Part shown: positions 17,061 to 26,204 of the stretch, piece by piece | Position numbering within the stretch: the stretch's first letter is position 1 | Layout: each line of letters begins with the position of its first letter | Source: Gammaproteobacteria bacterium | GTDB lineage: Bacteria; Pseudomonadota; Gammaproteobacteria; Pseudomonadales; Azotimanducaceae | DNA: 60,332 nt | Assembly (NCBI GenBank): GCA_030433075.1 | Contig: JAUILI010000007.1 | Location: 1-60,332, forward strand | Direction: 5' to 3' | Notes under the pieces: model-generated | What the model was told of the DNA's origin: nothing | The model's input: only the letters and a program-made list of their open reading frames with translations | Databases searched by the model: none | Program-made: the position numbers and the translations under genes

Positions 17061-18061
17061 CCGACACCCTGCTTGAGGTTCAGGACCTCACCGTCGATTT
17101 TCACACCCACGGCGGCACCGTGGAGGCCGTCCGCGGGGTGAGCTTTTCCGTCGCTCGCGGGGAAACGCTCGCCATCGTGGGGGAATCGGGCTGCGGGAAA
17201 TCCGTATCCATGCAGGCCCTTCTAGGCCTCATCCCCATGCCCCCGGGGGTGATTCGGCGCGGTAGCGCCCAGCTGCTGGATACGGCCCTGCTGCCCCATC
17301 GGCAAGCCACGCTGAATGCGGTGCGGGGCCAGCGCGTGGGCATGATCTTCCAGGACCCCATGAGCGCCCTGAACCCCACCATGCGCATTGGCGATCAGAT
17401 CGCGGAAACGCTGCGGATTCACCAGGGCCTGTCCCGCAGCGCAGCAGCGCAGCGCGCCGTGGCCCTCCTCGAAGAGGTCCGCATCCCGGAAGCGGCCACC
17501 CGGGCGCGCCAATACCCCTTCGAGTTCTCCGGGGGCATGCTGCAGCGCGCCATGATCGCCATGGCCATCGCCTGCGGCCCCGAGCTCCTCATTGCCGATG
17601 AACCCACGACCGCTCTGGATGTCACGATCCAGGCGCAAATTCTCGACCTCCTGAAGAAGCTGCAGGAGGAGAAGGGCATGGCGATTATCTTGATCACCCA
17701 CGACCTGGGGGTGGTGGCCCAGATGGCCCATCGCGTCGCGGTCATGTACGCCGGAGAAATCGTGGAAACGGCCGACGTGGAAACGCTCTTCGCCCACAGC
17801 GCTCACCCCTATACGCAAGGGCTGCGCCGAGCCACGCCTTCGAACCAACCAGGCGCGGCCCAGGTGCTTACGCCCATTGAAGGCAGCCCGCCGGACCTCT
17901 TCGCGCCGCCCAAGGGCTGCGCCTACGCGGCCCGCTGCCCCCAGGCCATGGCCCTGTGCACTCGGGAGGCGCCGCCGGCCTTTCACCCCAACCCCTCACA
18001 GATGGCGCGCTGCTGGCGCCTCCACCCGCAAGCGCCTGCGCAGGACACCGCCCATGGCTGA
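17057..18061 (+). CDS. oppD: Oligopeptide ABC transporter ATP-binding protein, OppD type
   Basis: 334 residues. Walker A GESGCGKS, Q-loop MIFQDPMSALNP, signature FSGGMLQRAMIA, Walker B LLIADEPTTALDV and the switch His in ITHDLGVV are all present. The C-terminal oligopeptide/dipeptide extension with cysteines (CAYAARCPQAMALC) is the iron-sulfur or disulfide region known from OppD/DppD. It energises the OppBC pore from the cytosolic side. Eight-base overlap with oppF. Confidence 0.93.
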   Translation: MTDTLLEVQDLTVDFHTHGGTVEAVRGVSFSVARGETLAIVGESGCGKSVSMQALLGLIPMPPGVIRRGSAQLLDTALLPHRQATLNAVRGQRVGMIFQDPMSALNPTMRIGDQIAETLRIHQGLSRSAAAQRAVALLEEVRIPEAATRARQYPFEFSGGMLQRAMIAMAIACGPELLIADEPTTALDVTIQAQILDLLKKLQEEKGMAIILITHDLGVVAQMAHRVAVMYAGEIVETADVETLFAHSAHPYTQGLRRATPSNQPGAAQVLTPIEGSPPDLFAPPKGCAYAARCPQAMALCTREAPPAFHPNPSQMARCWRLHPQAPAQDTAHG

Positions 18062-19025
18062 GCCCCTTCTTCACGTTCAGGATCTCACCAAGCATTTCGA
18101 GCTGGGCCCGGGGCGCACGCTCCACGCCGTGGATGGCGTGAGCTTTACCCTGGCGCAGGAGGAAATCCTCGGCCTCGTGGGGGAATCGGGCTCGGGAAAA
18201 TCGACGCTGGGGAAGACGCTCCTGGGGCTTTTGGACAAAACCTCCGGAACCGTTCGCTTTGAAGGGGAAACGCTACCCCAGCGCTATCGCGCCCAGGATC
18301 ACCGGCGCCTCGCCACGCGCATGCAGATGATTTTCCAGGATCCCTACTCGTCCCTGAATCCCCGCATGACCGCCGGGGAAATCATCGGCGAAGGGCTTCG
18401 GCTCCACGGCACGCAGAGCGATCAGGCCCTCCGCGATGCGGTCACCCGCTGGCTCGAGGCCGTGGGCCTCCGGGCGGAGCATGCGGGACGCTATCCCCAC
18501 GAGTTTTCCGGGGGTCAGCGCCAGCGCATCGGCATCGCCCGGGCCATGATCCTTGAGCCCCGCTTCGTCGTCTGCGACGAACCCATCTCCGCCCTCGACG
18601 TTTCCGTGCAGGCGCAGGTGATCAATCTTCTTGCGGAGCTCAAAAAGGACCTGGGGCTCACGCTGCTGTTTATCGCCCATGACCTGTCCATGGTGCGCTA
18701 TGTCTCGGACCGCATGGCCGTCATGTACCTGGGCAGCCTGATCGAGCTGGGCCCGTCGGACGACGTCTTCTTCCGTCCCAAGCATCCCTACACGCAGCTG
18801 CTCGTGGCCTCCAACCCGGAGCCCGACCCGGCTCTGGCCCGGGCGCCGCGCCCCACCATGAGCGGAGAAATCCCTTCTCCGGTGAACCTTGGCGCGGGCT
18901 GCCGCTTCGCCAGCCGGTGCCCCGAAGCCACGGAGCGGTGCCGCCAGGAAACGCCGCAGCTGAAGCCGGTGGATGCAGCGGAGAACACGGGGCCGCGCCT
19001 CGTCGCCTGCCACCTCTACCCCTAA
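18054..19025 (+). CDS. oppF: Oligopeptide ABC transporter ATP-binding protein, OppF type
   Basis: 323 residues from the ATG at 18054 inside the oppD end; the longer open frame from 17877 would translate oppD out of frame and is rejected. Walker A GESGSGKST, Q-loop MIFQDPYSSLNPRM, signature FSGGQRQRIGIARA, Walker B FVVCDEPISALDV, switch AHDLSMVRY, and the cysteine-bearing tail CRFASRCPEATERC are complete. It forms the ATPase heterodimer with OppD. Confidence 0.92.
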   Translation: MAEPLLHVQDLTKHFELGPGRTLHAVDGVSFTLAQEEILGLVGESGSGKSTLGKTLLGLLDKTSGTVRFEGETLPQRYRAQDHRRLATRMQMIFQDPYSSLNPRMTAGEIIGEGLRLHGTQSDQALRDAVTRWLEAVGLRAEHAGRYPHEFSGGQRQRIGIARAMILEPRFVVCDEPISALDVSVQAQVINLLAELKKDLGLTLLFIAHDLSMVRYVSDRMAVMYLGSLIELGPSDDVFFRPKHPYTQLLVASNPEPDPALARAPRPTMSGEIPSPVNLGAGCRFASRCPEATERCRQETPQLKPVDAAENTGPRLVACHLYP

Positions 19026-19029
19026 AGCC

Positions 19030-19341
19030 ATGGCGAAGGACGGGCCCTGCGCGCTTTGTGAACGGGAACTGCCCCTCACCTTCCACCACCTGATTCCTAA
19101 AAAGGTGGCGCGGCGGCCGCGCTTCCAAAAGCGCTTTGACCGGGAAACCTTGCAGGCGGGGGTCATGCTCTGTCGCCTATGCCACCGCGCCGTGCACCGC
19201 TTTCACGATGAGCTCACCCTCGGGGAACGGCTAAATACGCTCGAGGCGCTGCGGGCGGACCCAGCGCTGGCTAAGCACCGCGCCTGGGCGCAGAAGCAGC
19301 GGCGCCCGGGCTTTCGTACGGCGAAGCGGAAGGCGCCTTAG
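19030..19341 (+). CDS. Small HNH-type zinc finger nuclease-like protein
   Basis: 103 residues from the ATG at 19030, four bases after oppF. CALC near the N-terminus and CRLCH in the middle make two CxxC pairs framing a TFHHLIPKK segment, the arrangement of short HNH/treble-clef proteins related to bacterial YisB-like proteins. The C-terminal third is basic (QKQRRPGFRTAKRKAP). A structure-specific or nonspecific nuclease is plausible; no restriction or mobile context surrounds it. Its stop interlocks with the convergent gene at 19338-19341. Confidence 0.75.
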   Translation: MAKDGPCALCERELPLTFHHLIPKKVARRPRFQKRFDRETLQAGVMLCRLCHRAVHRFHDELTLGERLNTLEALRADPALAKHRAWAQKQRRPGFRTAKRKAP

Positions 19342-20168
19342 CCTTGGAGCTCTGCGTGCTCCAGCACCAGCATCTGAGCATGGACGCGTGATAGCCAGTG
19401 CTTGCCCTGGGCTGTGAAGCGCAGGTAGCGCATGGCGGGCGCCGTCATTTCCATCATGGGGCCCCAAAAAAGCCCCGGGTAGGCGGCGACGATGTCATCG
19501 CCGTGGCCGTAGCCCAGCTCCGCCGCCAGGCCCACCTCCTCGAGTTGCCGGAAGAGCCGCGGCATGCGTTGCACGAAGGCCGGATCGGCGGCGAGGGACA
19601 GGCTATGGGTCCCCCGGAGCAGGCGGGCCCAGGTGGACGCGGGGGCCGCTTCGGCGCCCGTTTCGGGGAAGGGCACGGCACCCACCCAACGCGCGAGCCG
19701 ATCCCCATCGATGAGGGGGTGCTCAGCAAAGCGACGGCGCAGGAAGGCCTGGGACCGGGCGTTAAAACTCGGCAGGAGCGTGCCATCCGTGCCGCCCGAG
19801 GGCAGGGCCAGCCGTCCTCCAAGGCCGTCGTCCACCTCGTCCAAGCCATCGCCCGGGAGGAGATCACGGACAAAGCCCAGGTAGAGCCCCAGGGCCGCGA
19901 GCAAAAAGTGGAGGAGATCCTCCGGCGCCACATTACCCTCGGCCACCTGGCGGCCCTCGGCGACGCGAAGCGCCACGGAACCGACGATGAGCGCCGTATC
20001 GAAATTGGTATACAGCGCATCGGAGCGGGCCAGCTGGGTCAGGATGATCCGCACCCCGTCCTCAAGCGCCTGCACCTGCGCCGGCGCCACGGAGGGATGA
20101 TCGCTTTTCAGCTCCGCCTTCAGATTGTCAATGAAGGCCTCAAGGATGATGTCCCGCGGTGTAAACAT
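19338..20168 (-). CDS. Degenerate HD-domain paralogue (predicted pseudoenzyme)
   Basis: 276 residues, clearly related end to end to the next gene upstream. Shared blocks are the N-terminal helical region, the GRQxAEGxVxPxDxxHF segment, GFVRDLLPGDG (against GYVRGACPGDN), RRFAEHPLIDGDR, the ADPxFVQRMPRLF block and AYPGLFWGPMM near the C-terminus. Every HD metal ligand of the sister is replaced: the YHNSEH region reads YTNFDT, CHDIGY reads GLYLGF, and PHHVERG reads PSFNARS. The frame is intact with no stops, so it looks maintained rather than decaying. It probably acts as a regulatory or scaffolding partner of the active HD protein; this is inference. Confidence 0.7.
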   Translation of the reverse strand: MFTPRDIILEAFIDNLKAELKSDHPSVAPAQVQALEDGVRIILTQLARSDALYTNFDTALIVGSVALRVAEGRQVAEGNVAPEDLLHFLLAALGLYLGFVRDLLPGDGLDEVDDGLGGRLALPSGGTDGTLLPSFNARSQAFLRRRFAEHPLIDGDRLARWVGAVPFPETGAEAAPASTWARLLRGTHSLSLAADPAFVQRMPRLFRQLEEVGLAAELGYGHGDDIVAAYPGLFWGPMMEMTAPAMRYLRFTAQGKHWLSRVHAQMLVLEHAELQG

Positions 20169-20178
20169 GGCGCGCCCC

Positions 20179-21021
20179 CTAGGCCAACAGGCTGCGGTGT
20201 TCTTGGCTGAACACGTGGGAATAGAGCCCCGCGAGCCAGTCCCGCCCTTCCCGGGTGCGCTTCAGATAGGCAATGCCCGGCTTGATGTGCTCGCTCACCA
20301 TGGTCCAGAAGAAGTTCGGATAGGTATCGCGAAGCCGCCCTGGGACGTCATTGCCCATGCGCGCATTGGCCCCCGTTTCCTCGAACTCGTAGTACAGGGC
20401 CGGCAGCTTGCGCATGTAGTCAGGGTCCGCCAGCTGGCCGATGAGATCAGCGGCCTGCACCAGATCACCCCAGCTCACCCCGTCGCCTAGGTCCGAGGCC
20501 TCGGGGACGGGGAAGCGGGTTTTTTCGATGGCCTCGCAGATCCGGGGCACGTCAAGCAACGGGTGGGCCGCAAAGCGGCTCTGCACGAACAGCTTGCCGC
20601 GTTCCACGTGGTGGGGCGTCAGGGCAGCATCGGTGGCACCAGCGGGAACGGTGACCGTCTCCCCGGCGGCGTTGATTACCATGCTACGGCCGTTGTCCCC
20701 GGGGCAGGCACCGCGGACGTAGCCAATGTCGTGGCACAGCAGGGAAACCGTAAAGTGGGCCCAGTCGCTAGGGGACACGCCGCCCTCTGCCAGCTGGCGT
20801 CCGAGAATGATCTGCTGGCCCACAAGGGTGACGAGCATGGTGTGCTCGCTGTTGTGGTAGTAGGCATCGGAGCGATGAATCGTTTCGATGGCGAGGGTGG
20901 CGGCCGCCCGCACCGCTTCAAGCTCCGCGGCGGCGGCACCCGCCCCAAAAAGCGCTTCGTGACTTTCTGCGAGGCGCCCCAGGAACGCGCCGAGCAGCGG
21001 CTCCAGCGGATCAAATACCAT
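20179..21021 (-). CDS. HD-domain metal-dependent phosphohydrolase
   Basis: 280 residues from the ATG at 21021, preceded by GGGAGAGGGA; an in-frame upstream start at 21075 lacks such a site. HD metal ligands are visible: H56 and H60 in YYHNSEH, the H97-D98 doublet in LLCHDIGY, H137/H138 region in LTPHHVERG and the downstream Asp in LVQAADLIGQL. This combination fits the HD/PDEase superfamily acting on phosphoesters or nucleotides; the substrate is not evident and there is no sensor domain. Its stop is 10 bases from the degenerate paralogue start and it lies 75 bases downstream of the Nudix gene. Confidence 0.78.
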   Translation of the reverse strand: MVFDPLEPLLGAFLGRLAESHEALFGAGAAAAELEAVRAAATLAIETIHRSDAYYHNSEHTMLVTLVGQQIILGRQLAEGGVSPSDWAHFTVSLLCHDIGYVRGACPGDNGRSMVINAAGETVTVPAGATDAALTPHHVERGKLFVQSRFAAHPLLDVPRICEAIEKTRFPVPEASDLGDGVSWGDLVQAADLIGQLADPDYMRKLPALYYEFEETGANARMGNDVPGRLRDTYPNFFWTMVSEHIKPGIAYLKRTREGRDWLAGLYSHVFSQEHRSLLA

Positions 21022-21096
21022 GGTCCCTCTCCCCCTTGCCCACCCTGCGAACGTGCGGGCTCGTCGGGCATCCATGCCCTTCCTTAAGCGATGAGC

Positions 21097-21636
21097 CTAA
21101 AGGAAAGCAGCGGTTTTGCCCACCATGCGAGCGATGGAGGCTTCCTGGGTGACGGTCCCCATCTCCGCCAGGGGGACCCAGGCTAAATCGTGGGACTCAT
21201 CGCTAACGATCACGGCGTGCTGCGGGGCGCGAAAGATAAAGCGCACGTCAAAATGCTCGTGCGCAGGCTCCGCGCCGCGAGCGGGAATGGTGTGGATATC
21301 GAGATCGAAGGGCGCGGCGCCGAGGGGCGCGAGGCTCGGAAGCCCCGATTCCTCCAGCCCCTCCCGGCAGGCGACGGCGAGCAGGTCCAGCTCCCCGTCC
21401 GCATGGCCCCCCAGCTGCACCCAAAGGTCGAGTTTCCGGTGATGGGTCAGCAGCGCCGCCGTGCCGTCAGGGGAGAGGATCCAGGCCGATCCGGTCAAAT
21501 GCCCGGGATCCGTGCAGCTGCGCTCGGCGCAATCCTCCCGCGCCGCAAGCAGGGCCAGGAAGCGTTCCACCACGGCGCGCTCCTCGGGCCAGCGCTGACC
21601 ATAGGCGGCGAGGGCCTCCGCGAGGGCAGCGCGCAT
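21097..21636 (-). CDS. Nudix hydrolase
   Basis: 179 residues. The Nudix helix is GGHADGE followed by ACREGLEESGL, carrying the REx(2)EE catalytic glutamates; there is one more residue between the E and RE than in the canonical box, as in the GGH(A/C)DGD subgroup. The N-terminal extension contains a CAERSCTDPGHLTGSAWI segment. Substrate cannot be called from sequence. Its ATG overlaps the cobT stop by one base (TGATG), coupling it to CobT translation. Confidence 0.85.
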   Translation of the reverse strand: MRAALAEALAAYGQRWPEERAVVERFLALLAAREDCAERSCTDPGHLTGSAWILSPDGTAALLTHHRKLDLWVQLGGHADGELDLLAVACREGLEESGLPSLAPLGAAPFDLDIHTIPARGAEPAHEHFDVRFIFRAPQHAVIVSDESHDLAWVPLAEMGTVTQEASIARMVGKTAAFL

Positions 21637-23486
21637 CAGGCCGCAGGCCGGCGAGCGGCGCTCGTCGGCAAGCCGTCGAGATCAAAGAGCGCCGCCAGCT
21701 GCTCTGTCATGGCGCTGCCCAGCTGCTCGGCGTCGGTGATGGTCACGGCCCGCTGGTAGTGGTGGGTGACGTCATGACCGATGCCGATGGCCACCAGCTG
21801 CACTGAAGAGTGGTTCTCGATCTGATCGATGGCGTACTTCAGGTGGCGCTCGAGGTAATTGCTGGGATTCACCAGCAGGGTGGAGTTATCCACGGGCAGC
21901 CCATCGGAGATCACCATGAGCAGCTTGCGCTGCTCCGGGCGCACCACCAGGCGATTGTGGGCCCAGATCAGGGCTTCCCCGTCGATGTTCTCCTTCAGCA
22001 CGTCCTCGCGCATCATGAGCCCAAGGTTGCGCCGAGCCCGGCGCCAGGGATCATCGGCACCCTTGTAAACGATGTGCCGAAGATCGTTCAAGCGCCCGGG
22101 CTCGCTCGGCTTGCCCTGGGACAGCCAAAGCTCCCGGGACTGGCCTCCGCGCCAGGCCCGGGTGGTGAAGCCCAAAATCTCCACCTTCACAGAGCAGCGC
22201 TCGAGGGTACGGCCTAGGATGTCCGCGCACATGGCGGCAATGGCGATGGAGCGCCCCCGCATGGAGCCCGAACTGTCGATGAGCAGGGAAACCACCGTAT
22301 CCCGGAACTGCGTTTCCCGCTCCTGCTTATAGGCCAGGGGGCTGGTGGGATCGACGATGACCCCGGCCAGCTTGGCCGTATCGAGAAGCCCTTCCTCGAG
22401 ATCGAAATCCCAGCTTCGGCTTTGCTTCGCCATGAGGCGACGCTGAAGCCGATTGGCGAGGCGGGACGTGGCCACCTGGGCGGCCTGAAGCTGCTGATCG
22501 AGCAGGGCGCGCAGGCGATCAAGCTCGCTGGGCTCGCAGAGGTCTGCGGCGCTCACAATTTCATCGAAGGCCGTGCTGTAGGCCTGGTAGTCGACATCGA
22601 CGAAGATGCGGCCCTGCTCGTCCTGCGTTTCCGGCGGGGCATCTTCCCCGTCCCCATCGCCTTCGGAGGCGTCCTCGAGGGCATCCGCATCCATTTCCTG
22701 GAGGCTGCGATCGCCGTCGTCGAGCTCCTCGGAGTTCCCGTCGTCCTCGAGGGCCACATCCTGAGGCTCAAGCTCCGCGCTGCCTTCGCTTTGCTCGTCC
22801 ATGGCGTCGCTTTCGCCATCCTGGTCGGCGCTGTCCGGCGGCGCTTCCAGCTCCGAGCCAAAGCCGAGATCGGTAATGAGGTCCCGGGCCAGATCGGCGA
22901 AGCGGGCCTGGTCATCGCGCTGGGCGACCAGGGCCTCAAGGTCCCCCTCGGCGAGATCGAGCACCCAGTCCCGCCAGGGCGCCACCACCGCCTCCGCTTC
23001 CGCCGGGAGGGGGCGACCCGTCATGCGTTCCCGAAGCATCAGCCCGACCGCTAGGCCCAGGGGCGCCTCGCTTCGCGTCTGCGCCGCATCCAGGGCCGCG
23101 CGGACGCAGTCTTCCCGGAGCCGGGCATCGATGTTGTCCGCAGCCCCGGCATAGCGATTGATGCCCAGGGCCAGATAACGGGCTTCCTCCACCGCGTCAA
23201 AGAGCTCCATGGCCATGCCCTGGGGCGGGCGCTGGGCGCTGTGGAGCCCTTCGTCATGGTGGGCAAGGCGCAGGGCGAAGGCATCCGCCACGCCCCGCAC
23301 GGCGTTGATTTGCGCGCTATCCGCATTGGCCGGCGGCAGAGGCACGCGGGCCCGCTCCCCCCGGAGCATGGGCGCCCCCTGGCCGAAGGTGACTTCGAGC
23401 TCATCATTGCCGGCCAGGGCCCGCATGGTGGCCGTGGTGGCGCGCTTAAAGGCCTCGAGGGGCCCTTCCCCGTCCTGGTGGCTCAC
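21636..23486 (-). CDS. cobT: Cobaltochelatase subunit CobT-like VWA protein
   Basis: 616 residues. The N-terminal [16 protein letters not shown] segment and the [19 protein letters not shown] region are characteristic of CobT. A central acidic low-complexity linker (about residues 215-290) separates it from the C-terminal VWA domain with the [15 protein letters not shown], followed by [13 protein letters not shown] and VISDGLPVD. With CobS it forms the AAA+/VWA chaperone that drives metal insertion by CobN. No cobN or cobalamin biosynthesis gene is visible here, so the client may differ. Lies four bases after cobS. Confidence 0.9.
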   Translation of the reverse strand: MSHQDGEGPLEAFKRATTATMRALAGNDELEVTFGQGAPMLRGERARVPLPPANADSAQINAVRGVADAFALRLAHHDEGLHSAQRPPQGMAMELFDAVEEARYLALGINRYAGAADNIDARLREDCVRAALDAAQTRSEAPLGLAVGLMLRERMTGRPLPAEAEAVVAPWRDWVLDLAEGDLEALVAQRDDQARFADLARDLITDLGFGSELEAPPDSADQDGESDAMDEQSEGSAELEPQDVALEDDGNSEELDDGDRSLQEMDADALEDASEGDGDGEDAPPETQDEQGRIFVDVDYQAYSTAFDEIVSAADLCEPSELDRLRALLDQQLQAAQVATSRLANRLQRRLMAKQSRSWDFDLEEGLLDTAKLAGVIVDPTSPLAYKQERETQFRDTVVSLLIDSSGSMRGRSIAIAAMCADILGRTLERCSVKVEILGFTTRAWRGGQSRELWLSQGKPSEPGRLNDLRHIVYKGADDPWRRARRNLGLMMREDVLKENIDGEALIWAHNRLVVRPEQRKLLMVISDGLPVDNSTLLVNPSNYLERHLKYAIDQIENHSSVQLVAIGIGHDVTHHYQRAVTITDAEQLGSAMTEQLAALFDLDGLPTSAARRPAA

Positions 23487-23490
23487 GCCC

Positions 23491-24495
23491 TTACTTCTCG
23501 ACCGCCTTCAAAGCCAGCGCGGCGGAGGCGTCCGTGAGGTCCTCCCCGAGGCAACGCTGGTAGTACTCCGCGACGATGGTGCGCTCCGTTTCATCGCACT
23601 TGTTCAGGAAGGACACGCGGAAGGCGAAGGCGAGGTCGTTGAAGATTTCCGCATTCTGGGCCCAGGAAATCACCGTCCGCGGCGACATCACAATGGACAG
23701 CTCGCCGCCGATGAAGCCCCGGCGCGTGAGGTCTGCGACGGACACCATCTGCGCGATCTTCTTTCGTCCCTCCTCCGTATCCCAGCTGGGAATCTTGGAG
23801 AGCACGATGTTCGCTTCCGCCTGCGCGGGCAAATAGTTCAGGGTGGTCACGATATTCCACCGGTCCATCTGGCCCTGGTTGATCTGCTGGGTGCCGTGAT
23901 AGAGCCCCGTGGTATCCCCGAGACCAATGGTGTTGGCCGTGGCGAAGAGGCGGAATCCGCTGTGGGGCGCGATCACCCGGTTCTGGTCCAGAAGGGTGAG
24001 TTTCCCTTCCACCTCGAGGATCCGCTGAATCACAAACATGACGTCCGGCCGCCCGGCATCGTATTCGTCAAAGACCAGGGCCACGGGACGCTGAAGGGCC
24101 CAGGGCAAAAGGCCTTCCCGGAACTCCGTGATCTGCTTGCCATCTTGAAGGACGATGGCGTCCTTGCCGATGAGGTCGATCCGGCTGATGTGGGAATCGA
24201 GATTGATCCGGATGCAAGGCCAATTCAGCCGCGCCGCCACCTGCTCGATATGGGTCGATTTACCCGTGCCGTGATAGCCCTGCACCATGACCCGCCGGTT
24301 GTGCGCAAAGCCGGCGAGGATGGCCAGCGTGGTATCGTGGTCGAAGCGATAGGCCGGATCGAGGTCCGGGACGTACTCGGACCGCTCGGAAAAGGCAGGG
24401 ACCATCAGGTCGAGATCGAGGCCAAAAACGTCGCGAACCGAGCACTGCGTATCGGGCTGGCTGTCCACGGACAGCGCCGAGCTTTGGTGATTCAT
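23491..24495 (-). CDS. cobS: Cobaltochelatase subunit CobS-like AAA+ ATPase
   Basis: 334 residues from the ATG at 24495; the open frame from 24597 has no family similarity in its first 34 residues. The [16 protein letters not shown] and [13 protein letters not shown]-terminus is typical of CobS. Walker A is GYHGTGKST at 73-81, Walker [13 protein letters not shown], sensor [20 protein letters not shown]. It heads the minus-strand run CobS-CobT-Nudix-HD-HD-like and is divergent from the SixA-like gene. A short inverted repeat TTGGG-C-CCCAA (24543-24553) lies in the 95-base divergent spacer and could be an operator. Confidence 0.92.
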   Translation of the reverse strand: MNHQSSALSVDSQPDTQCSVRDVFGLDLDLMVPAFSERSEYVPDLDPAYRFDHDTTLAILAGFAHNRRVMVQGYHGTGKSTHIEQVAARLNWPCIRINLDSHISRIDLIGKDAIVLQDGKQITEFREGLLPWALQRPVALVFDEYDAGRPDVMFVIQRILEVEGKLTLLDQNRVIAPHSGFRLFATANTIGLGDTTGLYHGTQQINQGQMDRWNIVTTLNYLPAQAEANIVLSKIPSWDTEEGRKKIAQMVSVADLTRRGFIGGELSIVMSPRTVISWAQNAEIFNDLAFAFRVSFLNKCDETERTIVAEYYQRCLGEDLTDASAALALKAVEK

Positions 24496-24590
24496 AGAGA
24501 TTCCAGTATCAGCGGGCTTCACAGACTTTCGCAGGGCACCTATTGGGCCCCAAGGGGGGGCCCATTTCAAGCAAGGGGGAGGCGGCACCG

Positions 24591-25151
24591 ATGGCACGCA
24601 TCGATCTTTTTCTGGTCCGGCACGGGGAAGCGGCAGCGGGCTACGCTGAGCACCGGGACCCGGGGCTGAGCCCCCTTGGGGCCAAGCAAGCCGCCTTTGC
24701 TGCGCAGCGCCTGACCGCGCTGAACCTCAGCGCCCCGCAGCTGCTGGCAAGCCCCCTGGCCCGAGCCCAGGAAACGGCGGCCCCCTTTGCCGAGGCCCTT
24801 GGCCTACGGCCGCAGCTGGAAACGCGCATCAGCGAAATTCCCGCCCCCGATGAGGCCCTGGAGGCCCGCGCCCCCTGGCTTCGGGAAGTGATGGCCGGCA
24901 CGGTGGACGCCCTACCCCCCGCCCAGCAGGCCTGGCGCCAGGGGCTGATCGCCTGCCTCTGCGAGGCCAAGGCCCCCTCGGTGTTCTTCAGCCACTTCGT
25001 GGCCATCAATCTGGCCGTCGGTGCGGCCACAGACAGCGCCGCCATGGTGTCCTTCCGCCCTGGCAATGGCTCCATCACCCATCTACAAACCGATGGCGAG
25101 CGCCTTTACCTAGTCGCCCTAGGAGAGGAAGCGGACAGCGTGGTGAACTAG
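24591..25151 (+). CDS. Histidine phosphatase family protein (SixA/phosphoglycerate mutase-like)
   Basis: 186 residues from the ATG at 24591, with AAGGGGGAGG upstream; the frame from 24543 would add an unrelated leader. The catalytic RHG is in FLVRHGEAAAGY, the second conserved region in LSPLGAKQAAFAAQRL and LLASPLARAQETAAPF, and the catalytic pocket histidine in VFFSHFVAIN. Cytosolic phosphohistidine or small phosphoester phosphatase; exact substrate unknown. Its stop interlocks with the holA stop in CTAG at 25148-25151. Confidence 0.85.
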   Translation: MARIDLFLVRHGEAAAGYAEHRDPGLSPLGAKQAAFAAQRLTALNLSAPQLLASPLARAQETAAPFAEALGLRPQLETRISEIPAPDEALEARAPWLREVMAGTVDALPPAQQAWRQGLIACLCEAKAPSVFFSHFVAINLAVGAATDSAAMVSFRPGNGSITHLQTDGERLYLVALGEEADSVVN

Positions 25152-26200
25152 GGCTCGAGGTAGCGCCGGCTGCGCAGGGCCAGGGGCGTGGTGCGGTAGC
25201 CCGCAAGGCGCAGCAGCAGGCGATCAAGCTCCTCGAAGGGCACCACGGCGTTCATGCCCTTAGCGCCCTGATCGACCAGGGCAAGATCGCGAAGGGCGCC
25301 AGCCAAGACGGCCCGGGATAGGCGCCGCAGGGCGCGCTCCACAAGAACCTGGCGTCGCTTCAGCACCCGGGCGCTGGCCATGGCCGCCCCCAACGGTGCC
25401 CCCCGGTCCGCGGCCTCTCGAAGCCCGAGAAGGATGCGCAGCTCCCTAGCCAAAAGGGCCACGAGGGCCAATGGTTCAAGGCCCTCCTCCCGAAGCACGG
25501 CCAGCATGCGATGAGCCCTCGCTCCGTCCCCGGCCAGGGCCGCATCGATCAATTCAAAAGGCGTGTAGCGGGCATCGTCATCGAGCTCCTCGGCAAGGCT
25601 CTCAACGGTCCAGGCCTTGCTGCTGCCCTGGAGCGCAAGGCGATCCACCACCTGGGCCGCGGCCAGCAAATTCCCCTCGAGGCGGCTGACGAGGAAGATC
25701 AGCCCTTCCTCATCCACGCTCACCCGGGCGCTACGAAGGCGCTGCTGAACCCAGCGCCCCATGCCGTCGAGCCCCGGGGGCCAGAGCGGCAGGTGCACCC
25801 CTTCCTTTTCTAAAGCGAGGACCCACTTCGCTTTCTGGGCTCGCGCATCGAGGCGAGGCGCAAGCACCAGCAAAACGTCGTCGCTGTTTCCGGCCAGCCA
25901 TTCGAGGACCGCCGCCGAGCCCTGCTGGCCCAAACCCGCGCTGCCGAGGCGTAGCTCCAGAAGGCGCCGGGAGGCAAACAGGGACAGGGAGGCGCTGCTG
26001 TCTAGGAGCTGGCGAAAATCGAAGCTCGGGCTATCCACGTGAAAGGGGACCCGCTCATCAACGCCTGCGGCCAGGGCCGCCTCCCGAACCTGCCCCGCCG
26101 CTTCCTGAACCAGAAGCGGCTCATCACTGCTGAGAAGAATGGCGCGGGGGAGGCCCCTCTGGAGCGTCTCGGCCAGCTGGCGCTCGTCCCGGAGCCGCAT
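25148..26200 (-). CDS. holA: DNA polymerase III delta subunit
   Basis: 350 residues from the ATG at 26200, four bases beyond the lptE stop; the longer frame to 26461 runs antisense-free through lptE in another frame and is rejected. HolA is the clamp-loader delta subunit that opens the beta clamp. The N-terminal ILLSSDEPLLVQEAAGQVREAA, the LLELRLGSAGLG strand and the C-terminal FELIDAALAGDGARAHRMLAVLREEG repeat of AAA-like and collar domains match. The leuS-lptE-holA order is the standard gammaproteobacterial one. Confidence 0.92.
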   Translation of the reverse strand: MRLRDERQLAETLQRGLPRAILLSSDEPLLVQEAAGQVREAALAAGVDERVPFHVDSPSFDFRQLLDSSASLSLFASRRLLELRLGSAGLGQQGSAAVLEWLAGNSDDVLLVLAPRLDARAQKAKWVLALEKEGVHLPLWPPGLDGMGRWVQQRLRSARVSVDEEGLIFLVSRLEGNLLAAAQVVDRLALQGSSKAWTVESLAEELDDDARYTPFELIDAALAGDGARAHRMLAVLREEGLEPLALVALLARELRILLGLREAADRGAPLGAAMASARVLKRRQVLVERALRRLSRAVLAGALRDLALVDQGAKGMNAVVPFEELDRLLLRLAGYRTTPLALRSRRYLEP

Positions 26201-26204
26201 GGCT

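Noticed and set aside
17877-18053. Upstream extension of OppF
   Set aside because: Overlaps the oppD C-terminal coding region in another frame and has no ATPase similarity.
24543-24553. Inverted repeat TTGGG-C-CCCAA as a firm operator
   Set aside because: Only five-base arms in very GC-rich DNA; could arise by chance, so it is mentioned only under cobS.
24496-24597. Upstream extension of CobS
   Set aside because: Proline/tryptophan-rich residues without similarity in the divergent spacer; CobS normally begins near the ATG at 24495.
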